Numbered from the stretch's first letter, positions 45,762 through 56,680 are shown. The stretch: DNA of 64,000 bases from Odobenus rosmarus divergens (GCF_000321225.1 NW_004451406.1:214625-278624), one strand, 5' to 3'. Notes: generated by a model not told the origin, from the sequence alone. Made by a program: numbers and translations.

Positions 45762-45960
45762 GGGGCACCTGGGTGGCTCCGTCAGTTAAGTGTCTGCCTC
45801 TTGATTTAGGCTCAGGTCATGATCTCAGGGTCCTGGGATCGAGCTAGGAGTGGAGCCTGCTTAAGATTCTCTCTGTCCCTCTCTTTCTGCCCTCCCCCCC
45901 ACCGCATGCTTGCTCTCTCTCTCTCTCTCTCTCTAATATATATACATATACATATATATC
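45762..45960 (+). mobile_element. Can-SINE with internal deletion and TA tail
   Basis: Head 'ggggcacctgggtggctccg' and 'ctcaggtcatgatctcaggg', but the normal 'ccccgcatcgggctccctgctcag' block (described, about 24 bases) is largely missing after 'gatcgag'. A (CT)n run leads to a TA-rich tail (45931-45960) instead of AAATAAAT. Confidence 0.92.
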
Positions 45961-46529
45961 TTTATTGAAGCAGCACAGATCTATATCTCTACACATACTG
46001 TGTGAAAAGAGCAACCATATGTACTAGGTGAAAAAGACTACCACAGAGGACACAGAATCAGCAGATTTTTCAGATCAAATAAACCAAATAGGCCTCTAAA
46101 ACAGGGGCCAAACCAAGGATTTCATGCTTGAAATTCCAAGGTTGTGCTGCATGAACTTGCTGTGACAGTCTCCTTGGAACTTGTTTAGTAGCACTGAGAG
46201 ACAGGGGATAGGTTGGGGGCATCTTTATAAGCAAATGCCCAAACTACTACAAAAAGCAGGTAGCAGGGGTTGCAAGGTGAAGAAGACACAGAGTAGCAAA
46301 ACGCTCTGGACCTGCCAATTGTTGTCATTTGACAAGTTTAATGGCTAACTCATACTAAAAAAGAAGTCTACACACAAACCTGCAGATGCACACACGTACA
46401 CAGATGAACTGCCACAACTGTCACCGCCTCATTGTGAACTTGAGAGATTTGCTACTTGCAAAGAACAGCAGACCCATATCCAAGAATAGAGACTGATGAG
46501 GATGCACTTTAATTAAAGCTCTAAAAATT
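45961..46529. other. Unique sequence
   Basis: No repeat or gene was recognised. Confidence 0.4.
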
Positions 46530-46715
46530 ACCCACTGACTGGTTTTCAACATTAGCTACACATTAGCATCACTAGGGATTTTATAAATGATAACACACAG
46601 GCTCCAACTCAGACAACCAGAATCTTCGGATGTAAAATTTGACAACACTGTATTTTAAAAGGCCTTCCCTCCACACCCCACCCTTGAAAATTCTAATGTG
46701 AGGCCAGACTCAAAT
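46530..46715. repeat. MER5A-type hAT-Charlie non-autonomous element
   Basis: 'actggttttcaacattagct', 'acacattagcatcactagg', 'aggctccaactcagacaacc' and the complementary right end 'gaaaattctaatgtgaggcc' give the expected near-palindromic layout. Old copy without coding capacity. Confidence 0.8.
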
Positions 46716-46865
46716 ATTGTTATATAAATAAATACAAAAAACAATAGGGCTAACCAAACCTAGAGTTAGAATGGGTAGAAGGAGAAAATAGAAATTATTA
46801 ATTATTTATGTTGTCCTTATCATTCACATGAAATAACCAAAATACAGCATTTTAGAAAAGCTGAT

Positions 46866-46918
46866 GTACTATATGTTGGCTAATTAAATTTAAATAAAAA
46901 ATTTTAAAAACTTAAAAA
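46866..46918 (+). mobile_element. 53-bp L1 3'-tail insertion with perfect 12-bp TSD
   Basis: 'gtactatatgttggctaatt' and 'aaatttaaataaaaaatttt' are the last bases of a carnivore L1 3' UTR plus poly(A). agaaaagctgat occurs immediately before (46854-46865) and after (46919-46930). This is an extreme 5' truncation. Confidence 0.92.
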
Positions 46919-46930
46919 AGAAAAGCTGAT

Positions 46931-47189
46931 AGGACATATAAAACAATAAATATAATCACAAGAAGAACTAAGTCCTGAATATAAGCCCCCTCCAAATTGT
47001 CAGAAGGGAAACACACATACAGGAAATAAGGCAAAGACAATGCAAACCAAATACTTTAAAGGAAGATTAAAAGGAAGAATTATATAGTACAAACATAATA
47101 TGAGGTGATATAATTAAAGCCAAGCATATCAGACCAAGCATATACATATATACACATTCCTACACACACCCACCCACACACAGGCATTT
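46931..47189. other. Unique sequence with CA-rich patch
   Basis: A degenerate ACAC/CCCAC-rich patch at 47150-47183; otherwise nothing recognised. Confidence 0.45.
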
Positions 47190-48402
47190 GTAATCAGCTG
47201 TTCAAAGGGAAAAAATATGTTAGTTAAATATGAGATACAGTTATGACTAATACAGGAAGTCTCAAAGGAAAAGGATGGTCAAAGATATATCTGAAAAAAA
47301 AAATACCTGAAAAATGCAGTTGAAAAGGAGCATAATTTTATATCAACAGTTTGAACTTAAGAGGGGAAAAAGCTTTCTCAAGACAAAAGAGAGGCACTCT
47401 AAAAATAGTTAATAGAATCATGAAAATCTATCAGAAAAAAAATTCTTCCAAATAACCTGGTATCAATATTAATAAAAATTAATTTAAAACAATAAAAAAA
47501 CACTAAAAGTTGAAATAGAATAATGATAGTTGAAATGAGGAGGAGACTTTAATAATGATTTTAAAATCAAACAGTAGAATTTCAATATTTATAAATAAAA
47601 ACTACAGGAAATGCCAGGAGAAATATAGAAACAAAGATTAATCAGAAGATAATTTATTTCCATCAGTACATAAAAACCAAATAGAGAAAAATAGGTAAAT
47701 ATAAGAGAAATCAAACTGATTTATTAGACTCTATTCTATAAAAATATAAAGCAGATTTTCTTTTCAAGGGTACAAAAGAACACCTTAATCACTTGAATAC
47801 AAAGAAAAAGCAAAATATTTTTCCAAAACAGTAAAGTGACCTATTCTGATCATAATGAAGTAAAACTAAAGTTTTATAATAAAAAAATGGAAACAATGGT
47901 AAATTTTTAAATACCTTTAAAAACATTTAAGTAAAACAACAAACAAAAACTAATATTTCATAATATTTGGAAAATACTGATATGGAAATATGTACTAGAA
48001 TTGATGGATTACACTCTGGAGAGGGAAAATATATAGCTTTAAATATTTACAATACAAATTAAGAACAAATGCAAATTTATTGACCATTAAACCGAAAAAT
48101 TTTTTTAAAAGTACAGAAAAAATAAACCAAAGAAAGTTGGAGGAAGAAACTAAATAATATAAAAGCTGAAATCAATGAATGAGAAAACAGAAAATCTGAA
48201 CAAATCAATAATGTGGTTCTTTAAAAATGCAGATGGAAAAAATAAAAAAAAAACTAGTTAAGCTAATTTGGTGGAAATAAAGAACAAAATGATAGAGAAT
48301 AGAAAAAAATACACCTACAGGGTATATTAGGAAAAAAAACCCACAAAAAATATTTTGTTAAATACAATACAATTAAAAGTTAAACCCTGGCATGGATGAA
48401 AC
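47190..48402 (+). pseudogene. Very decayed L1M ORF2 (endonuclease to early RT region)
   Basis: AT-rich sense sequence keeps the order 'ggaggagactttaataatgat' (the GDFN-type position), 'caagggtacaaaagaacacc', 'gatcataatgaagtaaaact' (the SDH-type position), 'tttcataatatttggaaaat', 'atatagctttaaatatttac' and 'aaagctgaaatcaatgaatg' (approximate). These match the layout of an ancient L1 ORF2. No open frame survives. Confidence 0.55.
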
Positions 48403-49073
48403 TGTTAGGTAGTAGCTAGACCTGAGCAGTGGAAGGAACACCTGGAGGTAGATTCCCAAGTCACTGAAGGGGAATGATAGAGAAAGGAGCTGGAGACAAG
48501 GACAGTGATAAATAAGCTTCACATTAAAAGCCTGGGGGCACAACATCCTGACCTTGTGGCTTCCAAGATAGATCAAGAGCCACAGGTGTGGAAAATGCAC
48601 TCTCCTCTTCTACCTCCGCCCCAGGGTAATCCCTAGACTCATTATAATGTATTTGCATGCAGGAACAGCCTCCCCAACCTCCACTGCCTCACCCCCTAAC
48701 CATGGAGAAAGGCTGCCCTGATGGTTCAAACCTTGTAGGGTCAAAAACTCCCCCTCCTTAACCCAATCATTTGGCAGGAGTCTCCCAAATGATTGGAAAC
48801 AGCCTCCCTGGAGACTACCCCACTCTACTCACAGCTCCTCCCAACCCAGAAAGACCCAGTAATATCCAATCCCAAAACAACGTAGGGGTTGGTTCCACCT
48901 TTTGGAACCTGCCCGCTTTCCCACCTTGAGAGTGTATTTTCACTTTAATAAACTGCTTTGTGCTTGCTACTTTCCTTCTATCTTTCTACCAGAGCAGATC
49001 CCCATGTAAATATTCTCTAGGAATCCAGGGACCTAGACCTCCATTCACACAAGGCGGACTCTCACCTGTAACA
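48403..49073 (+). mobile_element. Solo LTR of an endogenous retrovirus (class I-like)
   Basis: A 671-bp unit begins TGTTA and ends TAACA, perfect 5-bp terminal inverted repeats with canonical TG...CA ends. It is flanked by the 4-bp duplication AAAC (48399-48402 and 49074-49077), as expected for gammaretrovirus-like integration. An AATAAA polyadenylation signal lies at 48947-48952, followed by the TGCTTGCTACTTTC U5-like start. It is C-rich compared with its neighbours. No gag, pol or env sequence adjoins it, so the internal region was probably lost by LTR-LTR recombination. Family not named. A 12-bp hairpin lies at 48763-48796. Confidence 0.8.
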
Positions 49074-49077
49074 AAAC

Positions 49078-49778
49078 TACCACCATAAAAGGAATAGATA
49101 ACTTCAGTGCAGTTTAATTTGTTCCAAAGAATAGAGTGAAAATAAGGCAAAGTCTTTTTGTGGAGGCAGCACAGAATTGATAACAGAATTTAATAAAGAT
49201 AGAAACTAGATTATATATAAATTAATTTTTTGCACTGTAAAAACATACCAAATATATTTACAATATGAATGACAATAGGTTAATTTTCATAGTGAAGACA
49301 GCTACTTTGAACTAAGACTAATACGAGATGTTTGAACAATTCCCGGGAGAGAAATCACCTAGTCATAAGTTTTGCTAACTGCCATGTTAATTAGATATTA
49401 GCAAATAGAAATCTAAAGTGCTTGTAATAATTTACCCAGAGTGTATGCAATTTAACACATTGCTTTCTATACAAGTTAACACTGGTATTGTCAGACTCAA
49501 CATTTTCTGGTGTACAGGTTATGAAATAATATTTCATTGTGGTTTTAATTTATAACTCACTGATTACTACAAAATTGTATACCTTTGGTTATTTGAGTTC
49601 CATTTAAATAAACGACCAGTTTATAACTTTCACTTGTGTTTTATTCTGCATTGTGTAGATCATTGAAAAATCTCTTCTAAAAGTTTTTGCATAAAAAATT
49701 TAAAAAATAAAAGTTTTTGCATAAACACAAATTTTGTACATCTTTGTATATAGCTTCATGCATTTTTATCCACTGTTT
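49078..49778. other. Unique AT-rich sequence
   Basis: No repeat recognised. The segment aaaagtttttgcataaa is duplicated in tandem at about 49679-49725. Confidence 0.4.
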
Positions 49779-49793
49779 AGATTCATAAAACGA

Positions 49794-50333
49794 AGACAAC
49801 TAGCATCTGGTTTCACTCATATGTGGAATTTAAGAAACAAAACAGAGAAGGGGCACCTGGGTGGCTCAGTCATTAAGCGTCTGCTTTCAGCTCAGGTCAT
49901 GATCCCTAGGATCATGCGGGATCGAGCCCCGCATCGGGCTCCCCGCTTGGCGGGAAGCCTGCTTCTCCCTCCCCCACTCTCCCTGCCTGTGTTCACTATC
50001 TCGCTGTCTCTCTCTCTGTCAAATAAATAAATAAAATCTTAAGAAAAAAGAAACAAAACAGAGAATCACGAAGGGGAAGAGGGAAAAATAAAATAAGACG
50101 AAATCAGAGAGGGAAAAAACCATGAGACTTTTAACTATAGGAAACAAACAGGGTTGCTGGAGGGGAGGTGGTTTGGGGGATGGGGAAACTGGGTGATGGG
50201 CATTAAGGAGGGCAGGTGATGTAATGAGCACTGGGTGTTATATGCAACTGATGATTAACTGAACTCTACATCTGAAACTAATGATACACTATGTTAACTA
50301 ATTGAATTTAAATAAAATAAGATATAAGAAAAA
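49794..50333 (+). mobile_element. 5'-truncated L1 3' end, split by a SINE
   Basis: 'ggtttcactcatatgtggaat' through 'gactttcaactatag'-like sequence, 'ggtggtttgggggatgggg', 'actgggtgatgggcattaag' and 'gaatttaaataaaataag' (approximate landmarks). TSD agattcataaaacga (49779-49793) / agattcataaaatga (50334-50348), 14 of 15. A SINE occupies 49850-50047. Confidence 0.94.
49850..50047 (+). mobile_element. Can-SINE nested in L1, perfect 18-bp TSD
   Basis: 'ggggcacctgggtggctcag', 'gtctgctttcagctcaggtc', 'gggatcgagccccgcatcgg', (AAAT)n tail. aagaaacaaaacagagaa flanks it at 49832-49849 and 50048-50065, the longest perfect TSD in the window. An extra 'ctaggatcatgc' stretch sits before the B-box-like segment. 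Confidence 0.97.
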
Positions 50334-50479
50334 AGATTCATAAAATGATCATCATAGTCCTGATACAGAACTGTTTTGTCACTACAAAGGAACTCCCTGG
50401 AGATACCCTCTTAAGGTCATACCCTCCCTTTGCCTGTTAGGGAAGCATAGTAACAGTTGATCTGTTCTCCATTTTTTAA

Positions 50480-50755
50480 CTGTCGTTTTAAGAAAAATAA
50501 ATAAATTGAATTATATGGTATGTAACTTTTTGAATTTGGCTTTTTTTTCTCAGCATAATGCACTGAGATCCATCCAAACTGTTATATATCAATAGTCCGT
50601 TCCTTTCTCTCTCTTTTCTTTTTTCTTTTTTTGCTGAGGAGTATTCCATTGCAAGGCAGTACCAAAGTTTGTTTAACCACTTGCCATTGACCATTTACCA
50701 AATCTGGGCAATTTCCAGACGGGCTATTACTAATAAAGCTGTTATGAACATTGGG
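50480..50755 (-). repeat. Old L1 ORF2 C-terminal end, antisense
   Basis: The minus-strand frame at 50488-50694 includes NKLWYCLAMEYSSAKK, a diverged form of the conserved L1 ORF2 C-terminal motif. On the plus strand, 'aggagtattccattgcaagg' and 'ggctattactaataaagctg' are reversed L1 landmarks. Confidence 0.8.
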
Positions 50756-50765
50756 TAAAGGTATG

Positions 50766-50936
50766 GTTTTTTTCTTTAAATTTTTTTATTGTTATGTTAA
50801 TCACCATACATTACATCATTAGTTTTTGATGTAGTGTCCCATGATTCATTGTTTGTGCATAACACCCAGTGCTCCATGCAGAACGTGCTTTTTTTAATAC
50901 CTATCACCAGGCTATCCTATCCCCCCCACCCCCGAA
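50766..50936 (-). mobile_element. Short young L1 3' end, antisense, with 10-bp TSD
   Basis: 'ttatgttaatcaccatacat', 'agtttttgatgtagtgtccc', 'gtgcataacacccagtgctcc' and 'cctatcaccaggctatcc' are the reversed carnivore L1 3' UTR, nearly identical to 30.2 kb. TSD taaaggtatg at 50756-50765 and 50937-50946. 171 bp long; it inserted within older antisense L1. Confidence 0.94.
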
Positions 50937-50946
50937 TAAAGGTATG

Positions 50947-51290
50947 TTTTTTTAAGCTTTATTGAGGTATAACTGATATACAAAAAACCTACACATATTT
51001 AATGTTTACAACTGGCTAAGTTAGGACTTATGCATACAGCTGTGATACTGTCACCATAATCAAGGTAATAAATATATCTTTTACCTCCAGAGGTTTCTTT
51101 GCGTCCCTCCGGGGATTTTGCTTGGTTTTGTTTGTTTGTTTTTGTGGTAAGAACATATTAAGTGCACGATACAGTATTGTTACTATATGTTATGCAGCAG
51201 ATCTCTAGAACTTACTCATTGTGTAACTGTAATTTTATACTCATTGCACAACAATCTTACATCAGCAAACTTGGTTAACTGTCCTCTCAA
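50947..51290 (-). repeat. L1M 3' UTR, antisense
   Basis: 'agctttattgaggtataactg', 'ctacacatatttaatgttta', 'gtcaccataatcaaggtaat', 'gtgcacgatacagtattgtt' and 'gcagatctctagaacttact' form the well-preserved order of an L1ME-type 3' UTR reversed. Confidence 0.85.
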
Positions 51291-51659
51291 TCTAGGAAGT
51301 TATCTGAAGATTCTCTTAGATTTTCACGTATACCAGCAATTCTAAGTTGGGGGTGATTCTGCACGCCAGGGGACATTGGCAATAATATCTAGAGACATTT
51401 TTTGTTGTCACAAACAGGGGGTTGCTGGCATCTAGTGGGTAAAGGTCAAAGATGCTATTCAACATTCTACAATGCACAGGATACGACCCTCACAACAATA
51501 TCCTGCCCAAAATGTCAAAAGTACCCAGATGTAGACAATGCTATCATTACAAATGAGAGTTGTATTTCTTCTTTAGTTTACTTGTAACTTTTATTTCTTC
51601 TTTGCCAGCTGCTGGCTGGAATCTCCAGTTCTCGTGTTTAAAATGGACAGCAAGCACCA
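51291..51659. other. Unclassified sequence
   Basis: A frame of 61 codons at 51402-51587 has no known motif. 'ggggtgattctgcacgccagg', 'acattggcaataatatctag' and 'gggttgctggcatctagtggg' resemble an old mammalian repeat I cannot name. Confidence 0.35.
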
Positions 51660-52060
51660 GTACCTTGTTTCTTATTTTTAAATTATTTTCAATTTTTTTG
51701 AAATAATTGTATCCTTACCAAATATTTATGAAAATAACAAAGTTCTGTATATCCTGCACCCAGCATGTACCAATGGTAACACTTTACATAATGATAGTAC
51801 AATTACCAAAATCAAGAAATTAATATTGCTACAACAACTATTAACTAAACTATAGCTCTTATATGAATTTAATCAGGTCTGTGACTAATTACATTTAGTT
51901 GTTGCATCTCCTTATCCTCCTCTAATCGGAAAATTCCTCAGCCTTTACTTGTCTTTCATGATTCGATGCTTTTGAAGGGTGCTGGTCAGTTATTTTGTAG
52001 AATATATCTCACTGTGTTTGTACGACATTTTCTCATGAGGAAGTTTCTTTCATATTTCAA
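51660..52060 (-). repeat. L1M (L1ME-type) 3' UTR, antisense
   Basis: 'cctgcacccagcatgtaccaa', 'aatggtaacactttacataat', 'gtacaattaccaaaatcaag' and 'gtcagttattttgtagaata' are reversed L1ME landmarks. Confidence 0.7.
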
Positions 52061-54300
52061 TTTTTAAGAGTTTTATCATAAATTGGACTTAATTTATAAA
52101 ATATCTGCACATTTTCAATGATTATGATTTCCCCCTTATTCATGTGCTGTATTTCATTATTAGATTTCTAATATTTAAATATTCTTGAATTTATTCAATA
52201 AACTCAATTTGTCATTTTATGTATTTTATTGTACTACTAAATTGAAATAGCTAAAATTTTTAAAGATTTTTGCATTTATTCATTATCTGTAATGTGCTTT
52301 TCCTATACTGTACATTTTTTAATTGTTAACCAGGTTATAAGCCTCATAAAATACATTGTTTTTCTTCCCCCTGGAAGTTTGTGTAACATTATTATTCCTC
52401 TAATTTTTGATAAAATTGTTTCTAAAACTTCTTACAGTGTTTTGTCTCTGTGTATATGTGTTTGTTTCAGGTTACATTTCAATTGCTGACTGATTTGTGT
52501 AGGTCTATTCAGACTTTCTATTTCGTCTTTACTCAATTTAAATGAGTTATGTTTTCCCAAGAAATATTTATTTCATCAAAAATTTAAAATTTAAGGCATA
52601 CAGTAATTGTAGCACTATAATATTTGACTTTTGTCACGTTTGTAGTTATATCTGAGTCTTTTATATTTTATTAATTTCTGTCCTTATCTATATTTTTCCT
52701 GTTTTTTTGTTTTGTTTTACCATCAGAGGCTTATTTTACTGTTCTTTCAACCAACATACAAAACACATTAGTGAATAAGATTATGGTCTTTGCAACCAGT
52801 CTACTTATTTGAACCCTCACTCTGCATTTACCAAGTTCTCTGTCCTTGTTCATGTTATGTAATCTCTCTGTGCCTCAGACTCCTCGTTTGCAAAATGAGA
52901 TTATTATCTGCCTCAAAAGGTAGTTTGAAAATTTAAAAAGTAGAATCTTTAATAGTTTGTTGTTATACCATACTTTCAATATTACTTAAATGATATTTTA
53001 AATTTTTGAGTGCTTAGGATTTTAACATTTAATCATTATTAGCTAATTGGTCATTTCAATTTATAAAATTTCCTTTAGGTATTAATTGATCTGTATCCAC
53101 ATACTTCGAGGTGTAACATGTTTGATTTTGCTTTATTTTTAGATTTTGTGATTTCTACTATCATTAATTGGATCTTTAGTTATTTAGAAGTGTTGATTTC
53201 CTCAATATACTAATGTGTATTTTTTGCTCTTTTTTTGTCCTTAATATATGTCTAAGTTTTATTATTTTTATACTTAATTTAATAAGTCTTTAATTTAATA
53301 TGATCTCAGATTCCTTGAAATCTTGTTCAGACTGGTTTTATGGCCAAGTATATGTCAGTATACATAAGTATTCTGTGTGTTCTTGAAAAGAATATCTATT
53401 ACATAGCTTTTCTGTGTAAGGCTCTATATAACTCCATTAAGTGAAGCTTAGTTGTAGTGTTCTTTCAATATTTTAGGTCTTTAGTCACCTTTTGGCTTCC
53501 TTATCTAAATTCCTTGCTTTGATTGTAGCAAAATTTCTTTTTATTTCCCATACACTACTGAACTATAGCTTGCCTGGGTTTAAAATTCTATCTTGACACA
53601 CATTTGCTTTCAACATTGTAGAGAGATTTTTCCATTGTGTTCTGGCTGTTTACTAAAACATCTGTAGTCTGATATTCCTTTGTACATAGCCTGTATTTTC
53701 CTGCTTCTGGTTGGTTTCAATATTTCATCTTTGTGTTCTGAGTTCTGCTTTTTCATTACAGTAGTTCTGACTGTGGGCCTATGTTCATTTAACCTTTTTC
53801 AGTTTCATTATGTTTTCTATACTGAGGATTTATATTCTTTCAGCTCGGGAACACTTTCAGGTGTTATTTGCTTTTCTCCCATTAAAACTATTGTATCCCT
53901 CTATAACTGTAAATAGAACTTTATGGACCATATTCCATCCTCTATGAATCTCAATCTTTTCACATTTTCCATCACATTTTTTCACATTTTCCATCACATT
54001 TTCTTACTGTGTACATCCTTAGTAACTTATTTAGATACACCTCCTGTTTACTAAGTATCTCTATATAATTAATCTTCTGTTAAAAGATCCATTGAGAGTT
54101 TTTTATTTCAATTATTACATTTTTAACTTCTTTTCACTTCTTTTCAAATCTTCTTGGTCTTTTTAAATACGCTATCTTGTTTCTTTTTTCTATTTGAAAA
54201 CTATTTGTTTTATATTCTCTATTTCTTATTCTTATTATTTAAAATTTGAAAATGTCATTCTTCTGTATGTTGTTTTTCTAACTCCTGTACAATGTCACTT
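52061..54300 (-). pseudogene. Ancient L1M/HAL1 body, antisense, heavily decayed
   Basis: T-rich plus strand with 'gatttttgcatttattcatta' and 'ataagcctcataaaatacatt' (ORF2 reverse-transcriptase side). Further right come 'ttttccattgtgttctggctg', 'tttcaatatttcatctttgtg' and 'aacactttcaggtgttatttg', which resemble reversed ORF1. No coding frame survives. A sense MIR interrupts it at 52768-52950. Orientation and rightward ORF2-to-ORF1 order are inferred. Confidence 0.5.
52768..52950 (+). repeat. MIR, sense orientation, nested in L1M
   Basis: 'atgtaatctctctgtgcctc' followed by 'agactcctcgtttgcaaaat' and 'gagattattatctgcctcaa' is a well-preserved MIR core. 'atttgaaccctcactctgca' precedes it. Confidence 0.88.
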
Positions 54301-54639
54301 TTGTCCTTATATGTTTTGAATCTTGGATTTTGAACTTGTATTTAACAATGATGTATTTGTGCTTATCCTTGTGGGGCCTAGTAGAGTTCTTTTCCACTTG
54401 ATATAATTTGTATTTACTTCTCTCACATACATAATGGGTTTCCTAACACTTAGGCCACTATATACTAATATATTGGTTGACAGTTTTCCAGACAACATGG
54501 GTGGTATAAATTTAAATGCCAATCCATGCGAAGGAAGGTCTATGGTTTTGAATTTTCAAAGGAGATGATTTTTTAATCTAGCTTTCAAAAAAACACAAAT
54601 ATTTTCTTGACTTATCATTTTGCTTGTGGGCAAAGAATG

Positions 54640-55440
54640 TCACTGACTATGGAAACCTTTAAGTGTTCTTGGTATATGTTAGGACATGTTGATTCTAACT
54701 CTCTCCTCTCTGTAGTTTGAATCTTGTATCTGGAGTCAACTAGCAATTAAAATACCCAAATTAGCTCTGGGCTCTGAAATGGGGTTGAAAATTCTATGGA
54801 CACTCAGGCAGGGGGTAACACTTTCTCCAACTTTTCCAGGAAGGCAAAAGTGGATCCTGAGCCACCAAGTAGATTTAAATTTTTTTTCATACCTCTGGTG
54901 GTACTGGGAGGAACTCTTAGGTCTTCCATCCCACCACAAGAGTTGTCTGGGCCCTGGAAGGGACCAGTAATTTTACTAGAAGCTCAGCTAGGTCACTGGT
55001 GTCCTTTTTTCAGCAATGTCAGTTTTGGGGTTCTGAGGTGAGGTAGAAAACTCTGAGATCACTTGGATGGAGCCAACTTTTTCCCCCAGTGTTTCCAGAT
55101 AGGGCAAGAGCAGTTCCTGGGCTTTTGTGTGGCTCTGGCAACCCAAAGAGTCCTCTCTGGGTCCTTCAAGCCAGTGCAAGTATGTTCTGGGTCATCTGAG
55201 GGAACTCTGTAAATTTCTCTATAGGCTCAAGCTCACTTAGAGATCCTACCCTGTGGCTACCTTGCTAGAACATGCAATTTCATGCCTCTTTAGGGGGACT
55301 TGAAGTATTTCAAGATTCTCAATCCACAAGAGGGGACTGAGTTGTACAGAGGGAGGCCTGGAGTCTCAATGTCTGCATAGATCTTTGGGGGAAACTTCCC
55401 ATAATAGTGTTCTGTAAATTAGACACTCATAAATAGAGAA
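54640..55440 (-). repeat. GC-richer degenerate tandem segment, possible L1M 5' UTR
   Basis: Two diverged copies of a unit of about 260 bp (54772-55010 and 55032-55245) lie in a stretch clearly richer in G+C than its flanks. Since the antisense L1M to its left runs ORF2 then ORF1 rightwards, this is where its 5' UTR would fall. Overlapping frames of 60-80 codons on both strands are not protein-like. Confidence 0.4.
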
Positions 55441-55559
55441 ACTCTAGTCAATGTTGTATAACAACCATAACAAAAGAAATTAATAAGAAATGTAACAATT
55501 AATAAAAGCTATTATGTAGTAATAATATATATCAGACATTAATTATAATTAATAATATA

Positions 55560-55990
55560 AATGATTTTGAAAGGCAAAATAAAGAGTTTTTCAGATAATC
55601 AAAAGTAAGAGAATTCATCCCCAGAAGATAAACACTACAAAAAAATGTTGAAGGTAGAAGAATTATTACAAATTAAATTTTGGATCCCCTCCAAAAAAAT
55701 AAAGTTTGGATCTACACAAAGGGATAGAGAGTCCTAGAAATGGCAAATATATGTGCAAACTAAAAGATATTTTTCTTACTTGTTAATATCTTTAAAATAA
55801 AATTGACTTTTAAAAGCAATAATAATAATATTGTGGGGTTTAGAATATATGCAGAATGAAAATGAGTGAGGACAACAGAATAATGGATGAGTGGGAAGTA
55901 TGGAAGCATATTGTTTTAAAGCTCTCATGCTTTAATGAAGTGGCATAATATTATTTGAAGTATGCTAAGTTAAAAATATATATTATAAAG
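55560..55990 (+). repeat. L1M/HAL1 ORF1 end and linker, sense
   Basis: 'gagaattcatccccagaag', 'tttggatctacacaaaggg', 'tcctagaaatggcaaatatat', 'aataatattgtggggtttag' and 'aagtggcataatattatttg' are the ordered landmarks of the ORF1-ORF2 linker of ancient L1M. It continues at 56320 after a DNA transposon. Confidence 0.75.
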
Positions 55991-55994
55991 CTAG

Positions 55995-56205
55995 AGCAGA
56001 TGTTCTAAAGATTTAAAGTTTATCAGAATAACCTGGAGGGCTTATTAAATTGACATACTTTTGGCCCAAACTCAGAGTTTCTTATTCTCCTAAGTCTGGA
56101 GTGGGGGCTGTGAATTTGATTACATTGATCAATTGCCAAGTGACACTGATTTTAGTGATCCAACAACCATTCATCGACAACTTCTGCTTTAAAGAAACAT
56201 CTTTG
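55995..56205. repeat. MER5/MER20-type hAT-Charlie element, nested
   Basis: 'tttatcagaataacctggagg', 'gcttattaaattgacatac', 'aactcagagtttcttattctc' and 'aagtctggagtgggggctgtg' track this family's consensus. It sits between two parts of a sense L1M. Confidence 0.7.
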
Positions 56206-56319
56206 TTTAAAAAAGCATAACTAACAAGGCATTTGTGAGAAAAAGATCTTAGAAAAGTTAAAAGTAGGCAAAAACTGGTAAAAATATTTTTTAAAGATGT
56301 GACAGAAAATAAATATCAT

Positions 56320-56680
56320 ATGGAAGATTTTAACCCAGTTTTACTGATACTCAAAATGGATATAAATGATCTAAATATTCCAATGAAAAAAAAAAAATTG
56401 CCAAATTTAATAGTAATGGAACACCCAATCCTATGCTATCTATATGAAAAAAAATAAACATAAAGATACAGATAGGTTAAAAGGATAGAAAATTAAAATA
56501 AGTTAATATAGCTATATCAGATGAAGCAATATTGAGAACAAAGAATATGCAAGTGACAAAGAATATAAACACAAACATTTAATTATGAGAAGAAAGTCAA
56601 TTCACTAAAAGGGGTGGAGAAGAAAGTGGCTGGCCTAATGATTTTGGAAAATATCGTTTTGATTGAATACCATAAGACTA
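56320..56680 (+). pseudogene. Start of L1M ORF2 (endonuclease region), decayed
   Basis: 'gatataaatgatctaaatatt', 'ccaatgaaaaa', 'cctatgctatctatatgaaa', 'aaagatacagataggttaaa' and 'atatcagatgaagcaatatt' follow the beginning of an L1 ORF2. Stops and indels throughout. Confidence 0.65.

Noticed and set aside
54736..55179. Overlapping 60-80 codon frames on both strands in a GC-richer patch, possible exon
   Set aside because: Frames lie across both tandem copies without being conserved between them; no splice-site or protein pattern. Better explained as a non-coding repeat.
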